Shown in pieces: positions 7,026 to 16,716 of a stretch of DNA of 64,000 nt (position 1 is its first letter; each line of letters starts with the position of its first letter). A program made the position numbers and the translations under genes. A model generated the notes under the pieces. The model saw only the letters and a program-made list of their open reading frames with translations, searched no databases and was not told the DNA's origin. The stretch is from an uncultured Eubacteriales bacterium (GTDB lineage Bacteria; Bacillota; Clostridia; Oscillospirales; Oscillospiraceae): assembly GCA_900549475.1 (NCBI GenBank), contig UROF01000006.1, forward strand, positions 1-64,000, read 5' to 3'.

Positions 7026-7963
7026 CGATATTCCAGTGGCGGACAGCCGAACTGCCTGGTAAAGACCGCCGCAAACTTGCTCTGATTTTCATAGCCCACC
7101 TGTTCCGCAATCTCCGCCACCCGCAGGTCCGTGTCCCGCAGCAGCTCCGCGGCCCGGCGCATCCGGGTCTCCCGGAGCCAGGCGGAGAGATTTTCTCCAA
7201 AAACCCCGCGGAAATAATTCTTCAAACTGGTCTCCCCGATCTGGAACCGTTCCGCCAGTTTCCGTGCCGTGTGATTTTGGCTGAGATCGGATAGGAGAAT
7301 GGAGCGCACCTCCTTGGCGATAGCCACTTGGGACAAGGTGAAGTATCGGATATGGGGATGGGGTACATAGGGTTGCCGCCCTAATTCCAGCAACAGCCGG
7401 GCGGAGTTAAGTTTCATCCGCCCTATATCCTCGGTATCCCGCAATGCCCACAACTCGGACAATATCCCCTGTATGGCAGCAGGGGTCTGAGCAAGATAGA
7501 GTTTCTGAGCGGCTTGAAAGTGCCGGATCAGGGCTGTCAAGTCAATACCTGCCTCGAGGAATAGGCAGTAGGGCTCCTGCTCCAGTGCATCCATGTCCAG
7601 GAACAACTCTACCCCCTCATAGACGCCGCTGGGGTAACGGTATGCTTCTTTGACCTGCTGGGTCCCCAAGGCCATGATCCCCTGGGAAAGAAAGGCGAAC
7701 TGCCCGTTGTCCAGATCCACCTCGCACCGGCCATTGAGGCAGAAGTTCAGCAGCAGGATGTTGTCCGTCTCCGTCTGTGCCAGGGGCCAGACCTGGGTAT
7801 AGATCCGGTTGAAGGATAGGATCGCACCAGGCCCCAGGGGAAAGAAACGCAGGCTCCCGTGTTCCGCCCCATCCAGCGTCATAGTTGCGCTGAGACCGTC
7901 CGTATGTACTTCTACGCCGCCGGGAAAGCGGGCAGGCTCAAAGAGTTGCATTAGATGGGACAT
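7004..7963 (-). CDS. AraC-family regulator, PchR-like layout
   Basis: A 319-residue protein. The N-terminal half (about 1-200) looks like a ligand-sensing beta domain (LLLNFCLNGRCEVDLDNGQFAFLSQG). Residues 220-319 are the AraC DNA-binding domain, ending in VAEIAEQVGYENQSKFAAVFTRQFGCPPLEYRR. The layout is that of siderophore-sensing AraC regulators such as PchR and YbtA. The start at 7963 follows AAGGGGGGATC; an extra 17 codons upstream lack a ribosome site. It is divergent from the ECF operon starting at 8153 and probably controls it. Confidence 0.85.
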   Translation of the reverse strand: MSHLMQLFEPARFPGGVEVHTDGLSATMTLDGAEHGSLRFFPLGPGAILSFNRIYTQVWPLAQTETDNILLLNFCLNGRCEVDLDNGQFAFLSQGIMALGTQQVKEAYRYPSGVYEGVELFLDMDALEQEPYCLFLEAGIDLTALIRHFQAAQKLYLAQTPAAIQGILSELWALRDTEDIGRMKLNSARLLLELGRQPYVPHPHIRYFTLSQVAIAKEVRSILLSDLSQNHTARKLAERFQIGETSLKNYFRGVFGENLSAWLRETRMRRAAELLRDTDLRVAEIAEQVGYENQSKFAAVFTRQFGCPPLEYRRRARLD

Positions 7964-8098
7964 CAGCAGATCCCCCCTTAATTCATCCTGTTTGGATTGT
8001 ATCGGATGGGGCAATGACCGTCAATACCCTCGGAGCAACTGAGTGCTGTTTGGAGCTAAAACGACGGTACGGAGTTTGTGGTATAGGGTGTGCTGTGC

Positions 8099-8128
8099 TA
8101 TCCTGTCAAATGGTTAGCATTGCCTAAC
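8099..8128 (+). promoter_or_regulatory. Shared operator before ECF module I
   Basis: GTTAG (8113-8117), CATTGC and CTAAC (8124-8128) form the 16-bp palindromic core. A possible -10 (TATCCT, 8099-8104) lies just upstream, so the operator would cover the transcription start. The -35 is weak, as expected if an AraC activator helps. Confidence 0.65.
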
Positions 8129-8152
8129 GAGAAAATGATAGGAGGAATTCAA

Positions 8153-8755
8153 ATGACTCAACAAGGAATGGAAGGGAAGCGGAAATTGACGGCAAAGGAC
8201 GCCATCACGGCCGGCGCGCTGGGCGCGGTCTGTATCGCCATCCGCTTTATCTTTATGCTGGTGGGCGGTATCAGCCCCTATGTGTGGTTCGCCACCCACT
8301 TCATTGACGCCATCCTGATCGGGCCGGTGTTCATGCTGCTGGTGGCTAAGATCCAAAAGAACGGCCCCTTCGTCATTACCAGCCTCGTCACGGGTGTTGT
8401 CCTGGTGGCTGCCACCTGGATGTTCCCCATCACCGGCCTTGTGGGCGGTATCCTGTGTGAGCTGTGCCTGAAGTCTGGGCAGTTTCGGAAGAAGGGCTGG
8501 CTGGTGCTGGGCTTCTTCTGTTTCAACCTGGGGTTCATCGGGGACTTCCTGCCCCTATGGTTCACCAAGGAGAGTTACTTGGAGTACGCCGCCCAGATGA
8601 TGGACCCCGGCTATATGACCACCATGGAGGGCCTGCTCACCTGGCCGGTGTTCGGCGTCATCGTCCTGAGTATCCTGGTGGGCTCCGTGCTGGGCGCCCT
8701 GCTGGGGATGAAGCTGATGCGCAAGCACTTTGTGAAGGCCGGGTTGGCCCAATGA
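8153..8755 (+). CDS. ECF transporter S component, MptD/Trep_Strep type
   Basis: A 200-residue membrane protein with about five or six segments. The N-terminal motif KLTAKDAITAGALGAV and the end LLGMKLMRKHFVKAGL are shared with the proteins at 12141 and 24601. This is the MptD-like family of substrate-binding S components. It should capture the substrate in the membrane and hand it to the T and A proteins encoded next. ATG at 8153 follows AGGAGG. Its stop overlaps the next start (ATGA). The family is often found near siderophore-type ABC transporters; the substrate here is unknown. Confidence 0.82.
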   Translation: MTQQGMEGKRKLTAKDAITAGALGAVCIAIRFIFMLVGGISPYVWFATHFIDAILIGPVFMLLVAKIQKNGPFVITSLVTGVVLVAATWMFPITGLVGGILCELCLKSGQFRKKGWLVLGFFCFNLGFIGDFLPLWFTKESYLEYAAQMMDPGYMTTMEGLLTWPVFGVIVLSILVGSVLGALLGMKLMRKHFVKAGLAQ

Positions 8756-9444
8756 GCGGGCGGCAGGTTCAAGGCTTGGCGCTGGACCCGAGAACAAAAA
8801 TTTTGATTTGGCTGCTGGCTAATGTGGCAGTGTTTACCTGGTCGCCGACGGTCTTCCGCATAGGCGTCATGCTGGCCTATTTCGTCCTCTTCCTTCTGGA
8901 GCGGAAGGGAACGATGCTGGCAGGATTGCTGCTGACCTACCTTGCCGTGCTGGCAATCCAATATTGGCTGCTGCCGATTCTGCCCGGGTCCCTGGCCACG
9001 GTCTTCGCCACGGTGACCTATTTCATCCTGGTCTTTCCCTGCATTGCCGGTGGGGCGTACATCATCGCAACCACCAGCGTCAGCCAGTTCATGGCCGCGC
9101 TGGAGCGGATGGGCGTTTCCCGGAACTTCTCCATCACCCTGGCGGTGACGCTGCGGTTCCTCCCGGCCCTGCGGCAGGACTTCCGGCACATCCGGGACGC
9201 CATGGCCCTGCGGCGCATCCGGGGGCTGGAACAGAAATTGGAGTGCGTCTATGTCCCCATGCTCATGGGGGCGGCACAGACAGCCGAGGAACTGAGCGAG
9301 TCCGCTACCTCACGGGGCATCGAACACCCGGGGAAGCGGTCTTCCTGGCGGCCCATCGGGTTCCACATCCAGGATGCGGTGGTCTGCCTGGCCTTTGCGG
9401 CCCTGTGCATGGGCGGTATCTGCTGCAAGGGGGTTCTGCCATGA
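8752..9444 (+). CDS. ECF transporter T component (EcfT/CbiQ)
   Basis: A 230-residue membrane protein starting LALDPRTKILIWLLANV, the usual opening of this family. The cytoplasmic coupling helices carry the Ala-Arg-Gly type motifs (ALRRIRGLE near 155 and SATSRGIEHP near 185) that dock on the ATPases. The ATG overlaps the S gene stop, and its own stop overlaps the A gene start, so the three are translated as a unit. Confidence 0.88.
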   Translation: MSGRQVQGLALDPRTKILIWLLANVAVFTWSPTVFRIGVMLAYFVLFLLERKGTMLAGLLLTYLAVLAIQYWLLPILPGSLATVFATVTYFILVFPCIAGGAYIIATTSVSQFMAALERMGVSRNFSITLAVTLRFLPALRQDFRHIRDAMALRRIRGLEQKLECVYVPMLMGAAQTAEELSESATSRGIEHPGKRSSWRPIGFHIQDAVVCLAFAALCMGGICCKGVLP

Positions 9445-10838
9445 TCGCCTTTGACCATGTGACCTATACCTACGAGGGCCGGGAACAACCGAGCCTGCGG
9501 GACTGTTCCTTCACCGTGGAGCCGGGAGAACTGATCCTCCTGACCGGGGAGAGCGGCTGCGGAAAGACCACAATTATCAAACTCATCAACGGCCTGCTCC
9601 AGCACAACGGGGGCGGGACATTGAAGGGGATGGTCACCGTAAACGGCCAGGAGGTGTCCCAGGTGCCCCTGTGGGAGCTGGCCCAGACCGTGGGCTCGGT
9701 GTTCCAAAACCCCAAGTCCCAGTTTTTCAACCTGGACACCACCAGCGAGGTGCTATTCGGGCTGGAGAGCCGGGGGGCATCCCATCAGGAGATGGAGCAG
9801 GCCCTTTCCTCTGCCGCAAGGGTCTGCGGCGTGGGACCGCTCCTGGATCGGAATATCTTTGCCCTGTCCGGAGGGGAGAAGCAGCGCATCGCCTGTGCCA
9901 GCGCCTATGCCATGGGACCGGAGATCTTTGTGTTGGACGAGCCATCCTCCAATCTGGACGGCGAGGGCATCCGCCAACTGCGGGAGATCCTGAAGCAACT
10001 GAAAGCGGCGGGAAAGACAGTCCTGGTAGCGGAACACCGCCTCTGGTATGCCGCCGACCTGGCAGACCGGGTGTTCTATCTGCGGGAAGGGTGGCTGGAA
10101 CGAGTATATTCCGGAGCAGAATTTCTGTCGCTGCCTGAAGAGCGGCGTCGAGCCATGGGCTTGAGGAGTTTGACCGAAGTGCCGCTGCCGGAGCCACAGC
10201 TCGCGCCGGGCGAAGCCGGAGATGGACTGTCGGTGCGGAGCTTGCGGGCCTCCTATGATCGGACAGCTGTTTGGGCGCGGGTATCCTTTTCCGCACCCAG
10301 GGGACAGATCACCGCCATCACCGGCCACAACGGAGCGGGGAAAACCACCCTGGCCCGCTGCCTCTGCGGTCTGATGAAGGAGAAAGCCGGGACGATCCTC
10401 TGGGACGGAAAACCTGCCGGTCGAAAAGATCGGAAACGGCTGGGCTTTCTCATCATGCAGGATGTGAACCTCCAGCTCTTTGCCGACAGCGTGCTGGCCG
10501 AAGCCCGGTTGGGGAATGACGCGAATGAGATGGAAACCATGGCCGCGCTGAAGCGAATGGATCTGGCTCAATATGTCCAGGCACACCCCTTGGCGCTCTC
10601 GGGCGGGCAGAAGCAGCGGCTGGCAATTGTAGACGGCTGCCTCAGCGGAAAAGAACTGCTGATTTTCGATGAGCCCACCAGCGGACTGGACTACGCCCAC
10701 ATGCTGGAGGTGAGCCGCCTGCTCCGAGAACTCGCAGAACGGGGGCTGTGCGTGCTGGTCATCACCCACGACGGAGAGTTCCTGCGGGAGAGCGGCGCCC
10801 GGGTTATCTCCTGGCTGCCTGCGCAGCGATCGACCTGA
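9441..10838 (+). CDS. ECF transporter fused double ATPase (A-A')
   Basis: A 465-residue protein with two ABC ATPase domains in one chain. Domain 1 has Walker A GESGCGKTT near 36, signature LSGGEKQR near 141 and Walker B FVLDEPSSNLD near 163. Domain 2 has GHNGAGKTT near 295, LSGGQKQR near 386 and LLIFDEPTSGLD near 406. All catalytic motifs are intact in both. It powers the S/T pair just upstream. Unlike modules II and IV, no ABC half-transporter pair follows; a terminator comes next. Confidence 0.92.
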   Translation: MIAFDHVTYTYEGREQPSLRDCSFTVEPGELILLTGESGCGKTTIIKLINGLLQHNGGGTLKGMVTVNGQEVSQVPLWELAQTVGSVFQNPKSQFFNLDTTSEVLFGLESRGASHQEMEQALSSAARVCGVGPLLDRNIFALSGGEKQRIACASAYAMGPEIFVLDEPSSNLDGEGIRQLREILKQLKAAGKTVLVAEHRLWYAADLADRVFYLREGWLERVYSGAEFLSLPEERRRAMGLRSLTEVPLPEPQLAPGEAGDGLSVRSLRASYDRTAVWARVSFSAPRGQITAITGHNGAGKTTLARCLCGLMKEKAGTILWDGKPAGRKDRKRLGFLIMQDVNLQLFADSVLAEARLGNDANEMETMAALKRMDLAQYVQAHPLALSGGQKQRLAIVDGCLSGKELLIFDEPTSGLDYAHMLEVSRLLRELAERGLCVLVITHDGEFLRESGARVISWLPAQRST

Positions 10839-10930
10839 ATATAAATCAGAGTTGATATCTCCGCCCTGACTTGCGGTAAAGACCTCATTATAGTCAACTT
10901 CAGAAAGGACGCGGAAGATTGAAATGAATG

Positions 10931-10985
10931 AAAGGAACTGGATGCCGCCATTCGTCAAAGAGGCGCCTCCAGTTCCTTTTTGATG
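10931..10985 (+). terminator. Terminator after ECF module I
   Basis: The stem AAGGAACTGGA / TCCAGTTCCTT encloses a loop with further pairing (GGCGCC) and ends in a T-run. It lies between the ECF operon and the convergent AraC gene and could serve both strands. Confidence 0.75.
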
Positions 10986-10990
10986 TTTCA

Positions 10991-11953
10991 TTACCGGCGT
11001 CCGACTTTCCGAAACTCCCCCGGTAATAGCCCTGTGCTTTTTCGGAACAATTCCGCAAAGCGGCTGGAGGTGGAGTAGCCCACTGTCTGGGCGATCTGGC
11101 CGATGGATAAGTCTGTGTTGGTCAGCAGGTACTCCGCCTGGCTCATGCGGCGCTGCTGGATGTACTCTGTGATGGTGCAGTCGTAAACCTTTTTGAAACT
11201 GCTCTTGAGTTTCGTGGTTCCCATGCAGGCAATCTGCGTCAGCCGCTCCATGGGGATCTCTGCCGCATAGTGGTCGCTCAGATAGGCGGCCACGGTCTGG
11301 ATGCGCTCCAGATCCGCCTGAGACAGTTTGATGGGGGCCGCTGGACGTTTTTTCTGGTACTCCACCACCAGGGACAGGGCCTCCGCCACCTTGCTCTCAT
11401 AGAACAGCTTGGCGGCGATCCCATCCCCGCGATAGTTCTGGACTTCAGAAAGCAGTCTGGACATCTCCGGGAAATCAGTGGTCTGGTCGATTTTGCGGAA
11501 CGCCTCCACTGGGTTTCGGTATTCTTCCGGGTATTGCTTCTTGAGGTAGTCCTCATAGTAGGCCGGCATGATCTCGATGCCGATGGAGTGGATGGGGATG
11601 TTCTTGTGGATCAGAACCTGATACGGTTCATACCCGCCGATATAGGTCTTGATGCACCCGGCGGACAGCCGGCGGTAGGGCGACAGCTCTTCCCCGGAGA
11701 TGGAGTCATAGCGGGTGATGCTCAGGCACTCTGGCAGGGAGAACTCCAGCAGAGAGTCCTCATGGAAGGAGAAGTTGTGGATCTTGATGTCGTAGAGATC
11801 CTTCTGGCCATAGGTCCAGTAGGAGCCCTCCCCGATTTCCGGGGACAGTTTCCAGCAGAGGCCCAAGGCCCCGTACTGGTGATCGTCGGGGTCAGGGGTA
11901 AAACCGTGGCCCTTCAGCATGGATACATAGTATGGTTCCATGATTTCAGACAT
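10991..11953 (-). CDS. AraC-family regulator of module II
   Basis: A 320-residue protein. An N-terminal sensing half (about 1-210) is followed by the AraC DNA-binding domain (about 220-318; MERLTQIACMGTTKLKSSFKKVYDCTITEYIQQRR, then IGQIAQTVGYSTSSRFAELFRKSTGLLPGEFR). Divergent from the module II ECF operon, with a 187-base region between that holds direct repeats fit for AraC binding. The effector may be the imported ligand, as in PchR/YbtA; this is inferred from context. Start ATG at 11953; the ribosome site (AGGAGG) is rather far, so ATG at 11941 is an alternative. Confidence 0.87.
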   Translation of the reverse strand: MSEIMEPYYVSMLKGHGFTPDPDDHQYGALGLCWKLSPEIGEGSYWTYGQKDLYDIKIHNFSFHEDSLLEFSLPECLSITRYDSISGEELSPYRRLSAGCIKTYIGGYEPYQVLIHKNIPIHSIGIEIMPAYYEDYLKKQYPEEYRNPVEAFRKIDQTTDFPEMSRLLSEVQNYRGDGIAAKLFYESKVAEALSLVVEYQKKRPAAPIKLSQADLERIQTVAAYLSDHYAAEIPMERLTQIACMGTTKLKSSFKKVYDCTITEYIQQRRMSQAEYLLTNTDLSIGQIAQTVGYSTSSRFAELFRKSTGLLPGEFRKVGRR

Positions 11954-11983
11954 GACAAAAGACTCGCCTCCTGTTTACAACGA

Positions 11984-12085
11984 TTGGACGAACTTTTGCA
12001 ACGAAGAGACGAACATCGTCTCAAACGCTTGCAAGGCGGCCGAACCGCGTGTACTGTATAGGCGATGGTTAGTCAACTCTAACCA
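11984..12085 (+). promoter_or_regulatory. Divergent control region of module II with shared operator
   Basis: Two GACGAAC repeats begin 21 bases (two helix turns) apart near 11987 and 12008, a spacing typical of AraC sites; the second also forms GAGACG-aacat-CGTCTC. A promoter TTGCAA (12029-12034), 17 bases, TACTGT (12052-12057) follows. At 12066-12085 is TGGTTAG-TCAACT-CTAACCA, a perfect copy of the shared palindrome, covering the expected start. Activation by AraC and repression by a metal regulator can thus be combined. Confidence 0.65.
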
Positions 12086-12140
12086 AATGGTAGCATATCG
12101 TCTACGAAAAGTCAACACATCATGAAACAGGAGGAGAGCT

Positions 12141-12752
12141 ATGAACAATCAAGTCAATTCACTGAAGAAAGGTCTGACGGTCAAGGATCTGGTGACTACG
12201 GGCATATTCAGTGCCATCTTTTTTGTGTTTACCCTGGTCGGTGGACTTCCATTCGCTCCGAACCCAGTTTTGACTTTCTACATGCCCATGGGTGCGGCCC
12301 TGCTGTGCGGTCCCGTTTATCTGCTGATGGTGGCCAAGGTGCAGAAGCGGTGGAGTGTTACGATCCTTGGCATTATTATGGGGATTATCTGGTTTGCCAC
12401 GGGGATGCACTGGGCGTTCTCCCTGGGGTACATCGGCATGGGTATCATCGCGGATCTTGTAGCCGGCGCTGGACATTACCGCAACAAGGCCATCAACTTG
12501 CTGTCCTACATGCTGATCTCCCTGGGCGGCATCTACACCTATGTGGTGTTCTTCATCGACCCGGAGGGGTGGGCCAGCACCATGCTGGAGAACGGCACGG
12601 AGCAGTCCTACATTGACACCATGAGCGCCTCCGCCCCCTCCTGGCTGCTGGCGGTCATCATCGTCGGCACGCTGGTCATCGCGGCCTTCAGCGGGTGGGT
12701 CGGCGGCAAGATGCTGAAGAAGCAGTTCGAGAAGGCTGGGATCACCGCATGA
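12141..12752 (+). CDS. ECF transporter S component, MptD type (module II)
   Basis: A 203-residue membrane protein with the family opening LTVKDLVTTGIFSAIFFVFTLVGG and closing GGKMLKKQFEKAGI, about six membrane segments. It resembles the other two S proteins of the window at both ends but differs strongly in the middle, where substrate binding occurs, so the three may take different ligands. ATG at 12141 follows AGGAGGAG. Its stop overlaps the T gene start (ATGA). Confidence 0.83.
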   Translation: MNNQVNSLKKGLTVKDLVTTGIFSAIFFVFTLVGGLPFAPNPVLTFYMPMGAALLCGPVYLLMVAKVQKRWSVTILGIIMGIIWFATGMHWAFSLGYIGMGIIADLVAGAGHYRNKAINLLSYMLISLGGIYTYVVFFIDPEGWASTMLENGTEQSYIDTMSASAPSWLLAVIIVGTLVIAAFSGWVGGKMLKKQFEKAGITA

Positions 12753-13474
12753 CCGGCGGAACATCCCCGCAGCGCGGACTCTGGCTGGACCCAAGAACGA
12801 AGATCCTGCTGCTCCTGCTTTGCATCCTCTCCGCCATGATGGCCCCGTCTCTGTACTATGAGCTGGGACTCGTGGTGCTGATTGGGCTGTTTGGCGCCTG
12901 CTGCGGAAAGTGGAAGTACGCCTGGAAGGGCGCGGCGTTCTACGGGCTGATTGTCCTGCTCACTTTCTGGATCATGGATACCATGACCGGGACCTGGCGT
13001 ACCATGTTCATCGCGTTTCTCGGCCTGTTCCACAAGGTGTATCCCTGCGGGATGCTGTCCGGTATCGTGATCTCTACCACCAAGGTCAGTGAGTTTCTGT
13101 CTGCTATGAACCGTGTCCATGCGCCGAAAAAGCTGGTGATCCCGCTGGCGGTCATGCTCCGCTATATCCCCACCATTCAGGAGGACTGGCGGTTCATCAA
13201 GGACGCCATGCGGCTGCGGGATGTGTCGCCGTCCCTAAAAGGGCTGCTGACTCATCCCGGCATGACCGTGGAGTGCATCTACGTCCCGCTGATGATGGCG
13301 GCGTCCAAGGCGGCGGATGAACTGTCCATCGCCTCCATCACTCGGGGAATCGAGAACCCAAAACCCAGGACCTGCCTGGTGCAGATTCGTATGGGGTTTA
13401 TGGATGCGCTGGCAATCCTCTGTTTTGGCGCCTTCTTTGCGGCGGGCCTCTATGGGAAGGGGGTGTTTGGATGA
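12749..13474 (+). CDS. ECF transporter T component (module II)
   Basis: A 241-residue membrane protein with the opening LWLDPRTKILLLLLCILSAM, coupling motif AMRLRDVSPS near 155-165 and SITRGIENPK near 200. The first coupling motif is less canonical than in module I (RLRD in place of RRIRG). Start ATG at 12749 overlaps the S stop. The stop overlaps the ATG of the ATPase gene at 13471. Confidence 0.87.
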   Translation: MTGGTSPQRGLWLDPRTKILLLLLCILSAMMAPSLYYELGLVVLIGLFGACCGKWKYAWKGAAFYGLIVLLTFWIMDTMTGTWRTMFIAFLGLFHKVYPCGMLSGIVISTTKVSEFLSAMNRVHAPKKLVIPLAVMLRYIPTIQEDWRFIKDAMRLRDVSPSLKGLLTHPGMTVECIYVPLMMAASKAADELSIASITRGIENPKPRTCLVQIRMGFMDALAILCFGAFFAAGLYGKGVFG

Positions 13475-14949
13475 TCGAACTGAAACGGGTGTCCTTCACC
13501 TATCAGGGACAGGAGCATGACGGCCTCCGGGACATTGACCTGACCATTGCGGACGGGGAGTGCGTTCTGTTCTGCGGGCGCAGCGGGTGCGGCAAGACCA
13601 CCATCACAAGGCTGGTGAACGGTCTGATCCCCCAGTTCTATGCAGGCGAGTTGACCGGCAGCGTGCGGGTGGATGGCCAGGAGATCAGCAGCCTTCCCAT
13701 GTACCAGATCGCCGCCGAGGTCGGCTCTGTGTTCCAGAATCCCAGAACGCAGTTTTTCAACGTGGACACGGACAGCGAGATCGCTTTCGGCATCGAGAAT
13801 GAGGCCCGGCCGCCCCAAGAACTGGCGGAGCGCGTGGAGCAGACGACGGAGGACCTGCACATCCAGAGTCTCCGCGGCCGCAATATCTTCGAGTTGTCCG
13901 GCGGAGAAAAGCAGAAGATCGCCTTTGCCTCCGTCTATGCCATGAACCCGGAGATCTATCTGCTGGATGAACCGTCCTCCAATCTGGACATGACCTCCAT
14001 CCAAGAACTGCGGGAGCATTTGCAGTTGATCAAAGGGCAGGGCAAAACCATTCTGATTGCGGAGCACCGGCTCTACTACCTGATGGACATAGCGGACCGG
14101 ATCGTATACCTGGATCGGGGAGCGATCCAAGGCATCTTCACGCCGGCGGAGTTCCGGCGGCTGTCCCAGGACCAGCGGGAACGGATGGGGTTGCGGGCAA
14201 CGGATCTGATGGATGTCCTTCCGCCGCCCGGTCATGCTTCAGTCGGGGAAACGGTGTTGTCGCTGAAAAATGTCTCCCTGCGCTATAAGAAGCGCACCAT
14301 CCTTCACGGGATCGGCATTTCCGCCGCAAGGGGAGAGATTATCGGCGTGGTGGGCCACAACGGGGCCGGAAAGACTACATTCTCCCGGGCTCTGTGCGGG
14401 CTCCACAAGGACTGTGACGGTCAGTTCCAGTGGGACGGCAGGCCTATGGAGCGCAGGGATCGGCTGAAGCAGTCCTACATGGTGATGCAGGACGTAAACT
14501 ACGAGCTGTTCGCCGAGAGCGTGGAGGCGGAGTGCTCCTTCGGCATCCGGAACCCGGACAAGGTTTTGGTAGACGCTACCCTGGAGGAACTGGGGCTGGC
14601 CCCATACCGGGAACGCCATCCCAATACCCTGTCCGGCGGGCAGAAACAGCGGGTGGCCGTGGCCGTCAGCATGATCTGCGGGAAAGACCTGCTGGTATTC
14701 GATGAACCCACCAGCGGCCTGGACTTTGACAGCATGGCCCAGGTGGCGGGGTTGATCCGCCGCTTGTCTGATATGGGAAAGGTCATCTTCATCGTCACCC
14801 ACGACTTTGAATTTGTTTGCCGCACCTGCTCCCGGGTCCTGCATTTTGACGAGGGGGAGATGCCCGATGATGTCCCTGTTGCCATGGAAGCCCTCCCGAA
14901 ATTGAGAGAGCTGTTCTCTGTTTCAGTTTCAAATGGAAAGGAGAGGTGA
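13471..14949 (+). CDS. ECF fused double ATPase (module II)
   Basis: A 492-residue tandem ATPase. Domain 1 has GRSGCGKTT near 36, LSGGEKQK near 142 and YLLDEPSSNLD near 164. Domain 2 has GHNGAGKTT near 295, LSGGQKQR near 387 and LLVFDEPTSGLD near 408. About 30 residues after the second domain (VAMEALPKLRELFSVSVSNG) are absent in the other two copies. Three bases separate its stop from the first ABC half-transporter, so ECF and ABC pair are one operon. Confidence 0.92.
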   Translation: MIELKRVSFTYQGQEHDGLRDIDLTIADGECVLFCGRSGCGKTTITRLVNGLIPQFYAGELTGSVRVDGQEISSLPMYQIAAEVGSVFQNPRTQFFNVDTDSEIAFGIENEARPPQELAERVEQTTEDLHIQSLRGRNIFELSGGEKQKIAFASVYAMNPEIYLLDEPSSNLDMTSIQELREHLQLIKGQGKTILIAEHRLYYLMDIADRIVYLDRGAIQGIFTPAEFRRLSQDQRERMGLRATDLMDVLPPPGHASVGETVLSLKNVSLRYKKRTILHGIGISAARGEIIGVVGHNGAGKTTFSRALCGLHKDCDGQFQWDGRPMERRDRLKQSYMVMQDVNYELFAESVEAECSFGIRNPDKVLVDATLEELGLAPYRERHPNTLSGGQKQRVAVAVSMICGKDLLVFDEPTSGLDFDSMAQVAGLIRRLSDMGKVIFIVTHDFEFVCRTCSRVLHFDEGEMPDDVPVAMEALPKLRELFSVSVSNGKER

Positions 14950-14952
14950 CCG

Positions 14953-16716
14953 ATGAAACGGAAAAAAGTCAACCGCGTGGCCCTGCTGCTCCACTGGGCG
15001 GGGGAACAGAAAGCCTGGCTGTTTCTGGCGGTCTTTTTGTCAGCGGCCGGAGGGCTGTGCATTGTTGTCCCCTATATGGGGATCTATCAACTGATGGATG
15101 CCGCCTTCAGCGGGACCTGCACCACAGAATTGGTGGTACGGATCGCGGCGATGATCGCTGTGGCCGTGGCCTTGCGTTTTGTGCTGTTTGGCGGCTCCGG
15201 GGTGGCCGCCCACAAAGGCGCCTACGGGGCGCTGTTCAAGGTGCGCTGCATGGTGGCGGAGCACATGGCCCGGGCGCCCCTGGGCGCTCTGAATGAGCGG
15301 CGCACCGGGGACATCAAGACGGTGCTGAACGAGGATATTGAGAAACTGGAACTGTTCCTGGCCCACAACCTGCCGGATCTGGTGTGCTATCTGGTAGGAC
15401 CGGTGGTGGTCTTTGCCTACCTGATGACCGTCAATATCCCCCTGGCGCTGGTCTCTCTGGTGCCGCTGATCCTGGCCGTCGCTGTGATGGGGGTCATGTT
15501 CCGCAATACGGATGACCTGATGGACCGGGCCAACCGCTCCATCAGCACCTTGAACTCCGTCATGATCGAGTACATCAACGGCATGAAACTGATCAAGGCC
15601 TACAACATGGGGAGCAAGTCCTTTCAAAAATTCTCCGATGCCATCCGCGAGGAAAACGCCATGTGGAATGAAACTTCCCGGCGGATGGGGCCGCCTTATG
15701 CGGCCTTTGTGGTCATCATCGAGTGCGGAATGCTGCTGATGGTGCCTTTGGGCGGGATGTTTTTCCTGAGAGGCTCCCTGACGGCCAGCGCCTTTCTGCT
15801 GTTCCTCTATGTGGGTTCCCTGTACCTGGCCGAGATTCGGCCCCTGCAAGAGCTGGGGACAAACTTCGCCAATGTGCTGGGCGCCGTCACCAAGGCAAAA
15901 GAGATTCTGGACATTCCTGTCTATCAGGGTGGAAGCAGCTTTCCCGAGAACCACGACATTGAACTGCGGAATGTGCGGTTTTCCTATGACGGCAAGACCG
16001 ATGTACTGCAAGGCGTCAACCTGAAGATCAAGGACGGGGAGCGTATGGCTCTGGTGGGGCAGTCCGGCGCCGGCAAGAGCACCATCATTGAACTGGTCTC
16101 CCGGTTCTATGATGTGCAGGAGGGCGAGGTGCTGATTGGCGGGAAAAATGTGAAGGAGCTGGACTACGACACCATTTTGAAAAACGTGGCCATCGTGTTC
16201 CAAAAGACCTTCCTGACCCGGGACAGCGTTTTGGAGAACATCCGCATGGGAAGCAGCGCCAGTCTGGAGGAGGTGCGGGCGGCGGCGAAAGAGGCCCAGA
16301 TTGACGACTTTATCATGTCCCTGCCGGACGGCTACGACACCAAGGTGGGCAGTTTCGGCTCCCGCTTCTCCGGCGGCGAGAAGCAGCGTATTGCCATCGC
16401 CCGGGCCATTCTGAAAAATGCCCCGATCCTGATTTTGGACGAGGCCACGAGCGCCTCCGACCCGGAAAATCAAATGGAGATCGACAAAGCCATTCAGAAC
16501 CTCTGCAAGGGCAAGACCGTCATCGTAGTGGCCCACCGGCTCAGCGCCCTGAAACTGTGCGACCGGGTGGCTGTGGTGGAGAACCACACCATTACCAGCG
16601 TGGGCACCCATGAGGAAGTTCGCCGAAAGAACGCTTACTACCGGAAGGCCTGGGAGGACTATGAAAAGGCCCGGAACATCACCTATCAGCTGGAAGGGGG
16701 CGAGAGCAATGGGTGA
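14953..16716 (+). CDS. Exporter-fold ABC half-transporter, first of pair (module II)
   Basis: A 587-residue permease-ATPase fusion. The membrane domain covers about 15-305 with coupling motif IEYINGMKLIKAYN. The ATPase has Walker A GQSGAGKST near 369, signature FSGGEKQR near 471, Walker B LILDEATSASDPENQ near 492 and H-loop His in VVAHRLS. The D-loop has Ser-Asp where most family members have Leu-Asp, a feature shared by the first gene of every pair here. Homologues YbtP/YbtQ and IrtA/IrtB use this exporter fold to import metal-siderophores; the direction here is inferred. Overlaps the next gene by 8 bases. Confidence 0.87.
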   Translation: MKRKKVNRVALLLHWAGEQKAWLFLAVFLSAAGGLCIVVPYMGIYQLMDAAFSGTCTTELVVRIAAMIAVAVALRFVLFGGSGVAAHKGAYGALFKVRCMVAEHMARAPLGALNERRTGDIKTVLNEDIEKLELFLAHNLPDLVCYLVGPVVVFAYLMTVNIPLALVSLVPLILAVAVMGVMFRNTDDLMDRANRSISTLNSVMIEYINGMKLIKAYNMGSKSFQKFSDAIREENAMWNETSRRMGPPYAAFVVIIECGMLLMVPLGGMFFLRGSLTASAFLLFLYVGSLYLAEIRPLQELGTNFANVLGAVTKAKEILDIPVYQGGSSFPENHDIELRNVRFSYDGKTDVLQGVNLKIKDGERMALVGQSGAGKSTIIELVSRFYDVQEGEVLIGGKNVKELDYDTILKNVAIVFQKTFLTRDSVLENIRMGSSASLEEVRAAAKEAQIDDFIMSLPDGYDTKVGSFGSRFSGGEKQRIAIARAILKNAPILILDEATSASDPENQMEIDKAIQNLCKGKTVIVVAHRLSALKLCDRVAVVENHTITSVGTHEEVRRKNAYYRKAWEDYEKARNITYQLEGGESNG